A DNA stretch of 64,000 nt from Acanthosepion pharaonis (taxonomy: Eukaryota > Mollusca > Cephalopoda > Sepiida > Sepiidae). Within the stretch, counting starts at the first letter, position 1. Every line of letters starts with the position of its first letter. The DNA lies in NCBI GenBank assembly GCA_903632075.3, contig CAHIKZ030002090.1, forward strand, positions 5,521,001 through 5,585,000, read 5' to 3'. This document shows, one piece after another, positions 1-9,631 of the stretch. The notes beneath the pieces are model-generated. The model was not told the DNA's origin. It saw only the letters and a list, made by a program, of their open reading frames with translations, and made no database searches. A program made the position numbers and the translations under genes.

Positions 1-600
1 TTTCAAAGAATTTTCTCTAATTACACGCTCGACCTGCCTTTTCTAGTAATCTGCAAAAATCATCGCTGGCAGTTCGCCATCTTTGGCTCAGAAAGCCTCT
101 ACACAACTTCGTTAAAAATGTAAAAGAGTGATCCTTGTTATGCAATTGGTTCACGAAAGAAAAGTTATCAATCGTATTTATTAAGTGTACCGTTATGAAA
201 TAATATTTTCTGTAGACAGACTCACATGTGTACAGGGAAAACCAAACTGTAGGAATAGCGTGCGAAACAAATTTATTTATCACTTTTTAAGCATTCGGTT
301 TTAGTATGGTGGTCACCCTTATCCGCGGTTTCAGTTACGCGCGGTCAACCACAGAAATAAACAATTAGAATTTATAATTCTAATTTTCAACCTTATTTTC
401 AATCTTAAATGTTAATATGGGCCTAAATTCAAATCCCAAATTAAACTACTATTCATTTAAATAATTAAAAGCAATAATAATCCACCCTAAGAATAAAATA
501 TCTCGCGATAACTAGAAATATTAAAAAATCGTGTTTATCCAAAAAATAGCCCCCAAAAATCGAACGTGATGATTGCAGAAAGCATGAAACTCCGAGTTGT
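1..600. other. AT-rich DNA with no recognised gene
   Basis: I see no exon, transposon domain or tandem repeat here. An 88-codon frame on the minus strand has no recognisable motif and is taken as chance. Confidence 0.5.
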
Positions 601-654
601 ATAATCAATCTAAGGTATTATATATATATAATAATATGGTAACAGCACGACAGG

Positions 655-835
655 CTATATGTCGCTTCCCGTAAGATGGGTTACAGTTTCGATTCCTCTC
701 GGAGGAGGCATATTGTCTACAAAATTACTCGAACATTCAGTTCGGTAAATGTAATTAATACTGTTTAATTAAAAACAGAGCATTTATTTAAACAAAATTA
801 TATCTATAAAATAAGATATAAAAAGAAAATGTAGT
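655..835 (+). repeat. tRNA-like SINE, family S1
   Basis: A B-box-like block (CAGTTTCGATTCCTCTC) near 690 is followed by the S1 body 'ACTCGAACATTCAGTTCGGTAAATGTAATTAATACTG' type sequence and an AT-rich tail with TTTATTTAAA and TATCTATAAAATA. The same order of blocks recurs at 6880, 51690 and, reversed, at 7830, 12437, 52130 and 52450. It is a Pol III-type retroposon relic, not a functional tRNA: no cloverleaf can be drawn. Confidence 0.6.
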
Positions 836-862
836 GAATAAATGTCAGACTTATTCCATCCC

Positions 863-864
<2 letters not shown>

Positions 865-932
<68 letters not shown>
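865..932. repeat. (TA)n microsatellite
   Basis: Uninterrupted TA dinucleotides, about 34 units. The IYIYIY open frames over it on the minus strand are translations of the repeat. Confidence 0.95.
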
Positions 933-934
<2 letters not shown>

Positions 935-1139
935 CGACTCTCCCGTCGAGACTCGACGTATGAGGGTCAAGCAGATCAGTTTCAGGAAACCGACAGCCCG
1001 ACACCGGCACATGAGATTTGATTCTAGTGGTGAAGGCCTCGTGCAGGTCCATCCACACTTTTGGAAGGGACGAATACAGAGACCTGGTGCACCGAATGCC
1101 ACAAGGTTCCCAAACGACCCTCCGCAGATTTTTAATTCA

Positions 1140-1316
1140 GAGTTGTCCTTCTCCTAGACCAGTTGCCATCCAAGGCTATAGAACCCAGTCTGTCCTGCTA
1201 TTTTACCCATAGCTGGAGGGAGAGGAAGAGGATTCATACCTTTCCCAAGGGTATTAGCACGTAAGTGAATGTAATGGATTCGACTGGAATTCGAACTTGG
1301 CTCTGCGATTCCTCAA
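1140..1316 (-). repeat. tRNA-like SINE, family S3
   Basis: Read on the minus strand: GAATCGCAGAGCCAAGTTCGAATTCCAGTCG (B box GTTCGAATTCC), then a block around CATTACATTCACTTACGTGC, CTTGGGAAAGGTATGAATCC, CAGCTATGGGTAAAATAGCAG, and an end near CTATAGCCTTGGATGGCAAC. The same order occurs in at least nine places in this window, so it is a dispersed family. It is a retroposon copy without coding capacity. Confidence 0.8.
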
Positions 1317-1337
1317 TATATATATATATATTCCTCA

Positions 1338-1383
<46 letters not shown>
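1316..1383. repeat. (TA)n microsatellite, interrupted
   Basis: Two TA runs separated by a repeated TTCCTCAATA segment, directly joined to the preceding SINE. The segment repeats the first bases of the SINE's own tRNA-like end, which suggests slippage at the junction. Confidence 0.9.
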
Positions 1384-1387
<4 letters not shown>

Positions 1388-1475
1388 CAAGTATAGGATT
1401 GGTGTATACGGAATAAATTCCAATAACCAACAAATACTATTCTTAAAAGAGTGCTCAATACAGAGTAGAGCAAAT

Positions 1476-1572
1476 ATAATTATTTATTCGAAAATTATAA
1501 CTTAAAGATGTTATAAAATCACTACAAAAATAGCCATTTTATAACATCTTTAAGTTATATTTTTCGAATAAA

Positions 1573-1579
<7 letters not shown>
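1476..1579. repeat. Near-perfect palindrome (fold-back element)
   Basis: Arms at 1476-1519 and 1536-1579 are 44 bp each with a single mismatch and enclose a 16-bp loop (1520-1535). No coding capacity. The right arm runs straight into a TA array. It could be a MITE or a template-switch product. Confidence 0.85.

Positions 1580-1636
<57 letters not shown>
1576..1636. repeat. (TA)n microsatellite
   Basis: About 30 TA units between the palindrome at 1476-1579 and a relic of the fold-back family at 1640. Confidence 0.95.
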
Positions 1637-1639
<3 letters not shown>

Positions 1640-1642
<3 letters not shown>

Positions 1643-1678
1643 AAGAGAGGAACCGCAAACATTTTTGGTTGTAATGTG
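1640..1678 (+). repeat. Single arm of the 7598-7780 fold-back family
   Basis: The run AGAAGAGAGGAACCGCAAAC followed by ATTTTTGGTTGTAATGTG matches the left arm of the inverted repeat at 7598-7641 with a few substitutions. As there, a TA array abuts the element. Confidence 0.7.
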
Positions 1679-1679
1679 T

Positions 1680-2580
1680 GTGTGTATATCCACACACATC
1701 TGGTCGCGCTTAGAAGCTATGATACAGCGAACCAGTACTGTCTGGGAATGACATAATTATATATATGTATATAAATATATATTAATACGTGTGTGTGTCT
1801 ATATATATAATTATTATTGCATGTGCTGATTTCTTTAAATAAAGAGTCTGTGTTGAGTAAAAGATAATAAGTTTGATAAGAAAAACTCATTTTTCAGTTC
1901 ATAATCAGACCTTACTGAGTGCTTTTGTTTACCAGAGTCAAGCCCGTGTTGATTTTTAATGTCTATGAAATTGATACTGAAAGATAAAATTGTTTATAAA
2001 TTACAACTAAAAACAAGTTTCTTACAAAATCATTGAGGCAAAATGCGACACAGGGTCTCCTTTGATAGTTCTTAAATTTAGAACATTATGACACAAGGCC
2101 AAATAGCTAAAGATTATCAGCTTTGACAATTAGCATTCGAAATTTTTACCTGGACTCGAACACGTGCCACTAACACCGGCGAGAAATACATAAATATTTC
2201 AAACATGATTCACTTATCGCGAAACAAGGTATTTTGTATATGTATTTTTGTCAAGAGATGTCATGAGTTCTCAGTCTGTTCTTCAAATATTAAAACTTAT
2301 ACGCGAACTTACTTAAGACAATGGGGAGCTGATGTCTACGGGTCATCGGTCACTAAGCAGTCATCCTCAATTATTAATTATTAAGTATATAATAATTAGT
2401 TGGGGGCCATGAAAATTTACCAAATGTTAATAATTAAGCTTATCCATTATTTCATGCCTCTGCTCATCTCTCACACTTTGCCTGTATCTTCTCCTCTCTG
2501 TTATACCCTCCAAATTTTATTGCCCATATATGTTTTCATTTAAATTCTCTACACACATATATTGGTTTTATATGCATAAG
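1680..2580. other. No gene seen; one tRNA-like patch
   Basis: Mostly unrecognised AT-rich sequence. On the minus strand near 2140-2175 there is a B-box-like GTGTTCGAGTCCAGG, which may be a worn SINE head. No other structure was recognised. Confidence 0.4.
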
Positions 2581-2583
2581 TGT

Positions 2584-2806
2584 TGTAACCTATGGAAGGT
2601 TACTGAATAGAATAATCAAACGAAGGCTGGTAATGAACGATAATACTTAGAACAAGAACAACACATATAAGATTCACCGGCGGCGTGTAGAAGTAGTCAA
2701 TTGCTAGAAGTGAGTCAAGTGAATTCCACAATAAATCTCCAACTGCAAAATATCTACCAACCACCCCACGTGGTCAGATGTGACACAAGGCCGAATTTAA
2801 TGTGGG
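2584..2806 (+). repeat. Direct repeat, left copy (LTR-like)
   Basis: This segment starts TGTAACC, has an internal inverted pair GTAACC/GGTTAC, and matches 3719-3939 over its whole length with scattered substitutions. The copies flank about 0.9 kb that holds a LINE relic. A TG start and paired direct repeats resemble LTRs, but I found no clear CA end, primer-binding site or target-site duplication, so a plain segmental repeat is equally possible. Confidence 0.6.
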
Positions 2807-3141
2807 AAAGGCTCGGCAAAAGATTCCTGAGACGAGAGACTACCCTTCGATATAGCCTCATGTGGGGGTCTTCTCGACCGGGGCAGAGAGTTTGACCAGC
2901 ATAGTGTTTTGTTATGTTAGTCCAAATGAAATGAATGGACTTCAATCCGTCGTACCTCTTAATACTTATATAGGGAAGTACATTTTTGTTAACAAATATT
3001 CCCCGTACACGTTATATCTTAGAATTACTCTGACAATTTCAAAAAAGGCACGAACTATCAGGCCTTTTTCGAAATCTGATCATTCTTATAAGCTTGCCAT
3101 AAAACGTATTTGCAACTATTTATTTATGTTAATGACCTAGC

Positions 3142-3600
3142 TATTTAAAACTGTCTTAATAGTAAGTCCGATAGATCAGACAAAGTAAAACTAACAGCTG
3201 CTCTCGAAAATGACCTCCAATCAGTTGTTAACTGGGGTAAGGAATGACTTGTAAATAGTAACCCCTCCAAAACGAGATTGCTATCCTTCACTCATCATAG
3301 AGAACTATTTTTACCCCCCGCCCTTAACATTGTTGATGCTGGCCTTCGGGTCAGCAACTCATAGCACCTTCTTAGTCTCAAGTTTTCTACTGAGATGAAG
3401 CGAGGTGAATATATTAAATCAGTTGCTAGATCTGCTACTAAGGTTGGTACACTGTCGTGTCAGACAATTTTTTCTCGTCAGAATCCTTCTTGCAAATTTA
3501 TAAATCTACCATCTGCCCGTGCATTGAATTTTGCTGCCATATCTGGTCCGGCTATATATCTCGAGACAAAGACCAAAGAAAGGTCTGTAATGTTATCGGT
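3142..3600 (+). pseudogene. LINE-J reverse transcriptase relic
   Basis: One frame, broken by a few stops, reads the region just after the reverse transcriptase catalytic box: DKVKLTAALENDLQSVVNWG, then 'LVNSNPSKTRLLSF', then 'LLSLKFSTEMKRGEYIKSVA'. These are the segments that follow YADD in Jockey/CR1-like LINEs. The 5' part with endonuclease and catalytic residues is missing and the frame ends about 3600. It lies between the two direct-repeat copies. It is a dead retroposon fragment; the family call is from motif recognition. Confidence 0.75.
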
Positions 3601-3718
3601 CATGTGAAATGATTAACTACTTCAGAGTTGATCCAGGCCTCTAGTACTTTGCCAAAAAGAGACAGAAACCTAATGACAATTCAACTGAATGTTTCACTGA
3701 AGATTTTTATATTAGTAT

Positions 3719-3939
3719 TGTAACCGAAGGAAGGTTACTGTATAGAATAATCAAATGAAGTTTGGTAATTAACGATAATACTTAGGACAATAACAACACA
3801 GATTCGCCAGCGGCGCGTAGAAGATGTAGTCAACTGCTAGAAGTGAGTCAAGTGAATTCCACAATGAATCTCCAACTGCAGGATATCTACCAACCGCCCC
3901 ACCCGGTCAGATGTGGCACAAGGCCGAATTTAATGTGGG
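3719..3939 (+). repeat. Direct repeat, right copy (LTR-like)
   Basis: Partner of 2584-2806. The shared landmarks, in order, are GGAAGGTTACTG, AGAATAATCAAA, GATAATACTTAG, AAGTGAGTCAAGTGAATTCC and GGCCGAATTTAATGTGGG. After 3939 the two copies diverge at once. Confidence 0.6.
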
Positions 3940-4149
3940 GTATCCGAGCCCGTATGCTCGACTAAAAATTCCCGATAATAAAGATGCGAATTTTTTTATA
4001 TCTGTCCATTTCTTTGCTACAAACTTTAAAAGAAAATGAAATCAACATTGCAAGAACAAAGATAAAAAAAAAAGTTAATTCTTTCATCTTCTATGTCTTT
4101 TTAGGGTGTGGTCGATTATGAGTCTCCACGGTATCTTTACTATTATTCC

Positions 4150-4790
4150 TCGAAGTTAATTGGTCGGTTGTCGGTTGATTTGTTGAACGGCATATCAATT
4201 CTTTATGGGTCATTTAATGCCGAAATTTAACTTTCTTAGGAGCTTTGAAGTAATATAAAATATACTACATGTTATTCTGCTTTCACATTTGAAGACATGG
4301 TAGATGATAGTTTTTGTGCATATACAAATTTTTATGGGCATAATTACTAGAGAAGAGGATATGTATGTTTTATCTTGTAGTTTTTTAATTTTATATTTTG
4401 CAATGCAGTTTGATTTCTGAAAAGAAATTGTACAATATTATATGGATTAATGTCATGAAAGAGTTTTTACATATTGGTTGTTTGATATTGTTTAGCGGCA
4501 TATCAACACCTCTATGGGTTATTTAACGCCAAAATCTAAATAATTTGAACACAATTCTACGGCTTCAACTAAATATATTTTGAACGCAATTTTATGCCTT
4601 CAACTACAGATAAAAGGTATTGTTGGTCATTTTTTATATAAAATGTATTACTCGCATTTTACCATAAAAATGTATTTTTTTATATTTTCATAGTACTTTG
4701 TTTTGTTTGGGGGTCACTATTTTATCGTAGCTGGCACCTTAACAGGTGCTAGGACCTCGGGTCAGGATGAACCTGGAAATAACAGCAATT
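4150..4790 (+). repeat. R4 SINE-like interspersed repeat, plus copy
   Basis: Contains GGCATATCAA..CTTTATGGGTCATTTAATGCC (4190-4225) and a diverged second version at 4490-4530. It then has AT-rich repeats built on 'AAAATGTATT', and an end near GGGGTCACTATT..AGCTGGCACCTTAACAGGTGCT. Reverse-orientation copies lie at 34174-35400 and 45415-45900. No protein is encoded. Confidence 0.7.
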
Positions 4791-4989
4791 AAGAGGTGAT
4801 TTCAGGACCCTCAAAACCTCCGATCTCCCGATCAGAGGCCTTACTGTCGGATGTAGTTTATTGCTCTAAGTAACTTTTATTACTATTCTTTATCTCTGTT
4901 CTTCCATTGCTTTTAACGTCTTCGCCTACCCCTGTAGTATAGACCATCACAAGAGATCTACACATGTTTGGGACATTTTATACTATTGT

Positions 4990-5645
4990 TCAATCAATAA
5001 AAGAGTCACTCAAGGGAGAAGGTTACTAACTGAGGTTGTTGTAAAGGTATAAAGGGAGAGTATGCATTATATGTAGGATAGATAATTGGTGTCGCTAAAC
5101 CGGAAAAGGTTAAAGTCCTAGTAATCAGGAAAGCATCCACCTGTATGTCTGTTCTAGAAATGAATACTTCTAGGGAAATGACAATTGGCCCTCATCTTGG
5201 AGAAGTCCAGATTGAAGTGTTCAGAGATGCAACAACCCAAGTGTCTGTACCGGAAAATGGAAGTTTTGGGGGGAAAACTGTCTAAATGGAACTTCCCCCT
5301 TATCAATTAAATACGAAGGGAATGACGATGACTCGACTCTGTGTACCGTGTATGGTGGGTTCTAGCTGTTAAGGTCTGAACTGGTGAAACTAGGGAATGT
5401 CTCATCTGCCATGAAAGAAGCAATAGACTAGCAACATTTCGCCTGTGGGAAAGGGGTGGTAGGATGAAAAATAATTCATCACCCACAAGGTTGTGTAAAC
5501 GGTTTTTTAACTCTTTCAAGGCTGGATAGTGAAGATTGGGCAGCTCCGGATAGCATCAATATTCATTTTAGGTCTGATCTGACTCCTGTAAAGGTAGATC
5601 AAATCAGGAAGAGTCAGTCCTTAACAGCTGACTTCCAGTCTATTT
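4990..5645 (-). pseudogene. LINE-J C-terminal end and 3' region
   Basis: The minus strand reads ELKNRLHNLVGDELFFILPP followed by SHRRNVASLLLLSW, the conserved C-terminal segment after the reverse transcriptase. Further downstream come traces of the 'SKFHSN..FF..T..LWN.LP' block and a 3' region whose plus-strand form CTCAAGGGAGAAGGTTACT resembles those of the copies ending near 26480 and 29100. Stops and frameshifts break it. The catalytic domain is absent, as expected from 5' truncation during target-primed reverse transcription. Confidence 0.8.
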
Positions 5646-5649
5646 TTGT

Positions 5650-6400
5650 TGTGTTCTTCAAGGTCCCAGAAGTTTTCTGTTGCCCTTGTTTCATTTTATC
5701 GTATTTATTTATTTTTAAAGGTCATATATAATCTTGATATTTCCTTTTTCAGTGTTGATTGCCCTGATTGATATGAGACTAAGCTTCTTTCCTTCCGGCC
5801 TTCACTACACTTTATCATAAATCTTCTACACTAGTCTCATCGCGGGGCAAGTTGTTGTGTTCCTGTTAGTGTTATTGTAGGGAAATGATTTTTCGTGAGT
5901 TGAGAGTGCCAAAGTTATGGCCTGTCCAACTTATTCCACATCCGAACTTGAAACTAACTTCAGCTGAATTATGAAAGATCGCCGTCCTTTGAAATTATCC
6001 TAATTTAATAATCAAATAAAATTATACATGATCAAAGTAAAAAAATAATGCAAGTCCAACGATTTAATATAAGGTTATTATCCATTTGACTTAAAATAAG
6101 TCAAATATAAGGTTATTGCCCATTTGACCTAAATGCCAGTTTACAGGTTAAATTCAAGGGAACACGCGATGTGATAGTCATAAGATAAGAGAATTAGTCA
6201 AACCTAAGCCTTAGTTTGCCCATTACTCTGCAGCGGGGCCGATAAGGCTGTCAACCCCACAAGCTGGTTTGTGTTGAAGAAAGGTGTGAACAGCCAATAC
6301 ATTCAGTTTTTGACCCACTGGAATGACAGCGTGTAATCGATTTCTATTTTTCCTCAGATTAGGTCATTTGCAGTCGTGTGCAGTAATATGAATCTGTTTT
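5650..6400. other. No gene recognised
   Basis: The only structure noticed is a short direct repeat, ATAAGGTTATT..CCATTTGAC, at about 6069-6095 and 6107-6130. Confidence 0.5.
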
Positions 6401-6404
6401 CGAG

Positions 6405-6740
6405 GTGTATGATGAAATTTGTTTAGCCCTGGAAAATATTTCGTCATTCGTGATTGCATCAAATTTTTATAGCACCCAGACACTATTGTCTCGACTGTCG
6501 ATTAGTTGTCCTACGGTCATTGTCTGCGATAGACGTTACTCCAAGGAAGCGTACAAAAATTGTAACGCTGCACGAACACACTGGCAAGCCTTACCAGTGA
6601 GCAAATCAAAGTACTAGACTGGCCCGGAAACTCTCCTAATTTAAATCTAATCAAGAATCTCTTGTCAATCTGCAAGGAACGACTTCGTGGAACGGACATA
6701 CGAACTACTAACATGTGCACTGGCTCATATTCCATTGGAA
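6405..6740 (+). pseudogene. Tc1-like transposase C-terminal relic
   Basis: One frame reads CNAARTHWQA, like the DNA-R-H segment near the second catalytic aspartate. After a frameshift, another reads KVLDWPGNSPNLNLIKNLLS, the hallmark 'DWPGNSPDLNPIENLW' block, and then CKERLRGTDIRT. In intact Tc1 enzymes these lie in the DDE catalytic domain, which cuts and joins DNA at TA sites. Here the usual glutamate-bearing IENLW reads IKNLLS, so the catalytic residue is lost. The N-terminal half is not seen. Dead copy. Confidence 0.8.
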
Positions 6741-6800
6741 AAATACAAAAAAAGAGTAAATAATAACGAAATTATTCGTTTTGTTTCAATTAATTTGCAC

Positions 6801-6830
6801 AGGTATATATATATATATATATATATATAT
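6801..6830. repeat. (TA)n microsatellite
   Basis: About 15 TA units between the transposase relic and an S1 SINE. Confidence 0.95.
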
Positions 6831-6879
6831 TACTTGAAATGTTAAATGTATCCCCCGACCTGATGCGTTTGAAGTAATA

Positions 6880-7175
6880 GAAATCTTCGGGTAAAAATGA
6901 ATACATTAATTCTTTAGAAATTGCTTTGTTTACATTTTGGATACGAAACTGAGCAGTTATGCTATTTCGAGAAAATCTAAAAAAGTGAGTGTGTGAAGCC
7001 AAGCATTTAAAGTACGACGGATCAGATGTTGGTTTCTCCTGCAAAGCAGGACGCAGGTTCGAATCCTGTCGATGGGTACATTTTCTTTACTAAATTCTCT
7101 CGTGTGTACAGACTCGTTGCCGAAATAAATATTGTTTAAAATAGAAATGAATTTTCTATTCAAATACGAATATCC
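6880..7175 (+). repeat. tRNA-like SINE, family S1
   Basis: Contains GGTTTCTCCTGCAAAGCAGG followed by a canonical B box, CAGGTTCGAATCCTGTC, at about 7051-7067. The upstream block AATTGCTTTGTTTACATT also occurs at 51700. The downstream AAATTCTCTCG..GCCGAAATAAATATTGTTT matches other S1 copies. Confidence 0.75.
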
Positions 7176-7223
7176 ATTAAAAATAACGATTGACGTAATA
7201 AAATAATATATTATTATTATGTC

Positions 7224-7295
7224 CTGACGATTGCATCTAGCATGAAACAGACTGTCGCCTCTAAGTGTTGATTTCTATGCTCACTTCTATATTTA
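7224..7295 (+). other. Hammerhead-like repeat, copy 1
   Basis: CTGACGA (7224-7230), a short stem-loop, GAAA (7244-7247), then ACA-GAC-TGT followed by C, ending in a GTC triplet (7254-7256). These are the three core blocks of a hammerhead ribozyme in the right order and spacing. Helix I is weak and the first pair of helix II is T-T, so activity is uncertain. The same block recurs at 35930 and 40911, and TA-rich DNA follows copies 1 and 2. Confidence 0.45.
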
Positions 7296-7349
7296 TATAT
7301 ATATATGGGGGGGGGGGAGACAGTAGGAAAACTGTATTATAATCCGTCG

Positions 7350-7462
7350 CGTTTTTGTCCAGTGTGGACTTTTTCAAGACAAAAACATTGGCTGAAACGC
7401 GTCGGTTACAGTATTCATATTGTCTTTTACCTTTATACAACTTTTTCTACAGATTAACTATG
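7350..7462 (+). repeat. PLE-terminus-like repeat (GAAACGCGTCGG)
   Basis: The block GGCTGAAACGCGTCGGTTAC, followed by a T-rich stretch ending CTACAGATTAA, matches the layout at 15771-15900 and 60097-60190. The first of those follows a Penelope-like endonuclease relic. The hammerhead-type upstream box is not intact here. Confidence 0.5.
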
Positions 7463-7469
7463 AGAAATC

Positions 7470-7473
<4 letters not shown>

Positions 7474-7526
<53 letters not shown>
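7474..7526. repeat. (TA)n microsatellite
   Basis: About 26 TA units. A 167-codon frame through this array and the next fold-back element is not considered a gene. Confidence 0.95.
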
Positions 7527-7530
<4 letters not shown>

Positions 7531-7597
7531 TATAAATATAAAAGAAAGAGGATGTAGTGGTTCCAACGAGAGAAATGTATATATATTAAAAAAGAAG

Positions 7598-7780
7598 AGA
7601 AGAGAGGTGCCGCAAACGTTTTTGGTTGTAATGTGGATTTTTTTTAAATATTATGCTTTATTTTCGATAATTTTACTATACGTGTTCCTGGTTTCGCGAC
7701 CGTCTTCAGGTAAAAGCGGAGATTTCCACAAAGAAAAAATCCACATTACAACCAAAAAAAGTTTGCGGCACCTCTCTTCT
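7598..7780. repeat. Fold-back element with 44-47-bp inverted arms
   Basis: Arms 7598-7641 and 7734-7780 are reverse complements apart from a small indel; the spacer is 92 bp. The core of the arm is GGTGCCGCAAAC..TTGGTTGTAATGTGGATTTTTT. The spacer on the minus strand holds CCTGAAGACGGTCGCGAAAC, which resembles PLE terminal motifs. TA arrays flank both sides and a lone arm lies at 1640. Confidence 0.8.
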
Positions 7781-7782
7781 TT

Positions 7783-7788
<6 letters not shown>

Positions 7789-7829
<41 letters not shown>
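7789..7829. repeat. (TA)n microsatellite
   Basis: About 20 TA units directly after the right arm of the fold-back element. Confidence 0.95.
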
Positions 7830-7832
<3 letters not shown>

Positions 7833-7945
7833 TTTATAGATATAATTTATTTAAGTAAATATTCTGTATTTTTTTTTTAATTAAACAGTATTAATTACAC
7901 TTAACGGCCTGAATGTTGGAGAAATTTCATAGAAAATATGTTTCT
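7830..7945 (-). repeat. SINE S1, 3' half
   Basis: Minus-oriented S1 tail: TTTATAGATATAATTTATTTAAG, CAGTATTAATTACA, then CGGCCTGAATGTTGGAGAAATTTC. It parallels the copy at 52150-52250. The tRNA-like head is not recognisable. Confidence 0.6.
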
Positions 7946-8099
7946 CCGAGTTCTTATTTTCGATAAAATCCTTTCATAATCACTTATAAGTTTTCTTGTT
8001 TCATGCTTAAAAACAACAAGATAAACGTGGTTATATTTATTCATTTTTTTCCGTGTACTTTCGATATTTTCCAATATCATCATCAAGATTTTGATGGTT

Positions 8100-8490
8100 A
8101 AGACAAATAATTGTGTTTGTTCGAAATAATGTTTTGCTTTTGTGGTTAAACAGTTAACAATTCAGTTAATGCGCAGATTCACAAACGCTGATTTTAAAAC
8201 TATATATATTAGTCGAGTCGGCATGTATAAGCGAACAGAGAGCGTCTAACTGACTCGCGCATGCGTATCTGTCCTTCAAAACTGAAATAGGAAAACGCAT
8301 ATAAACATTTCCATTCTCGCGGCTATTAATTATGAAACAACGCAGAAACCGTTTTTAATCAATAATCAATGCATATTCACTTTAGATTTATTAAATCTGC
8401 CCTTCCCTTGATGCTAATACAAGTGTTTTTCAGATAATACAATTCTATTTTTAAATTTAATGACGTGTTATCTTGAAAGATTATCGCTTT
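8100..8490. other. No gene; one NRF-1-like palindrome
   Basis: Unrecognised sequence. CTCGCGCATGCGTATC near 8255 resembles an NRF-1 (nuclear respiratory factor 1) binding palindrome, but no promoter context is visible. Confidence 0.35.
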
Positions 8491-8740
8491 AATGGATTTT
8501 ATTGAAAACGAAAGCCCCAAAAGAAGTCGCTGTTCATTTCTTAAAAACAGCGAAGGAGCAAAAAACTGGAAACAGAAGGTATCAAAGCGACAACGCAGAG
8601 AAGTGGGAAACGGAAGGTACAAAACTAGTAAATACTAGAAATGGGAAAACGCAATACCAACGAGGAAACGGCTTGAAACGTTAAACTTGAGGTACGAAAC
8701 GGTAATATCTAGAAACAGAAACGGCAGACACTAAATAGTC

Positions 8741-9061
8741 AGTTATGTGCCATGCGTGATACACGCTTAGGTGATCATGTATCTTTCGATACATGACTGA
8801 CGAGGCAGATTTTTCCCGCAGTAGGTTTGCTAAATAACTGAAATACAAAATTCATCTTACAAATATATACTGTGCTATCTATCTTTTCGCATTTTTAAAA
8901 CAAGTGTTGAAAAATAACAAAGGGAAAGTCTTGTGGGATAGACCAATGCAGACATTGACAATCTTCAGTTCATTTATGTGCCATGCGTGATAAATGCTTA
9001 AGCGATCATGTATCTTTCAATACATGATTGACGAGGCAGATTTCTTCCCGCAGTAGGTTGC
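8741..9061. repeat. Duplicated block with CATGTATC palindrome
   Basis: Two roughly 90-bp copies (8741-8830 and 8966-9061) share TATGTGCCATGCGTGATA, the palindrome CATGTATCTTTC(G/A)ATACATG, and GACGAGGCAGATTT..CCCGCAGTAGGTT. The spacer is unrelated. The right copy runs directly into an S3 SINE, so the block may be an extended S3 end that was duplicated. Confidence 0.75.
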
Positions 9062-9256
9062 CATTTCTTTCTATCCAAGGCTATAGATCCCGATCAGTCC
9101 AGCTATTTACCCATAGCTGGGGAGGAGAAGAGGAGGATTCATACCTTTCCCAAGGGTATTAGCACGTAAATGAATGTAATGGATTCGACTGGAATTCAAA
9201 CTCGGCTCTCCGATTCCTCAATCCGAGTCGATATCATTACTCCACCGTCTAAGTGC
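9062..9256 (-). repeat. tRNA-like SINE, family S3
   Basis: Minus-strand S3 copy with all landmarks: GACTCGGATTGAGGAATCGG, B box, ACGTGCTAATACCCTTGGG, GCTATGGGTAAATAGC, CTATAGCCTTGGATAG. It interrupts the 37-38-bp array. Confidence 0.85.
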
Positions 9257-9631
9257 CAGAAACAGGAATCGTGAGATACAGCAGTGAGAAAAGCTAGTAA
9301 AAGAAACAGGAGACATCAAAGTGGTAAAGGGGTCTAAATGGGAAATCTAACATAGTAAATGGTATGGGCTAGAAACGAGGAAAAATCTAGAAACAGCAAA
9401 TACGAGATACCAAAGCGGTAATTGCTAGCAACGGTAAACGGACAGTAGAAAAGTGGTAAAACCAGAAACACAAATCAGGGAAGCATTACGTGTTAGAAAC
9501 GAGAAAGTTGGTGAACAAAAGGGATTAAGATTAGAAACGAGAAATGGGAGATGCCAAAAGGATAAAGGCTAGAAACGAGAAACTTAACATACCAAAGCGT
9601 TAAGCACTAGAAACAAGAAACCTAGTAAATA

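Noticed and set aside
804..1102. Open frames rich in IYIYIY
   Set aside because: They translate (TA)n microsatellites. The same holds at 1234-1473, 7355-7858, 35971-36292, 37846-38328, 41260-41469 and 42151-42483.
2310..2400. Another PLE-terminus-like block on the minus strand (GATGACCCGTAGACATCAGC)
   Set aside because: GATGACCCG is present but there is no GAAA box at the right distance.
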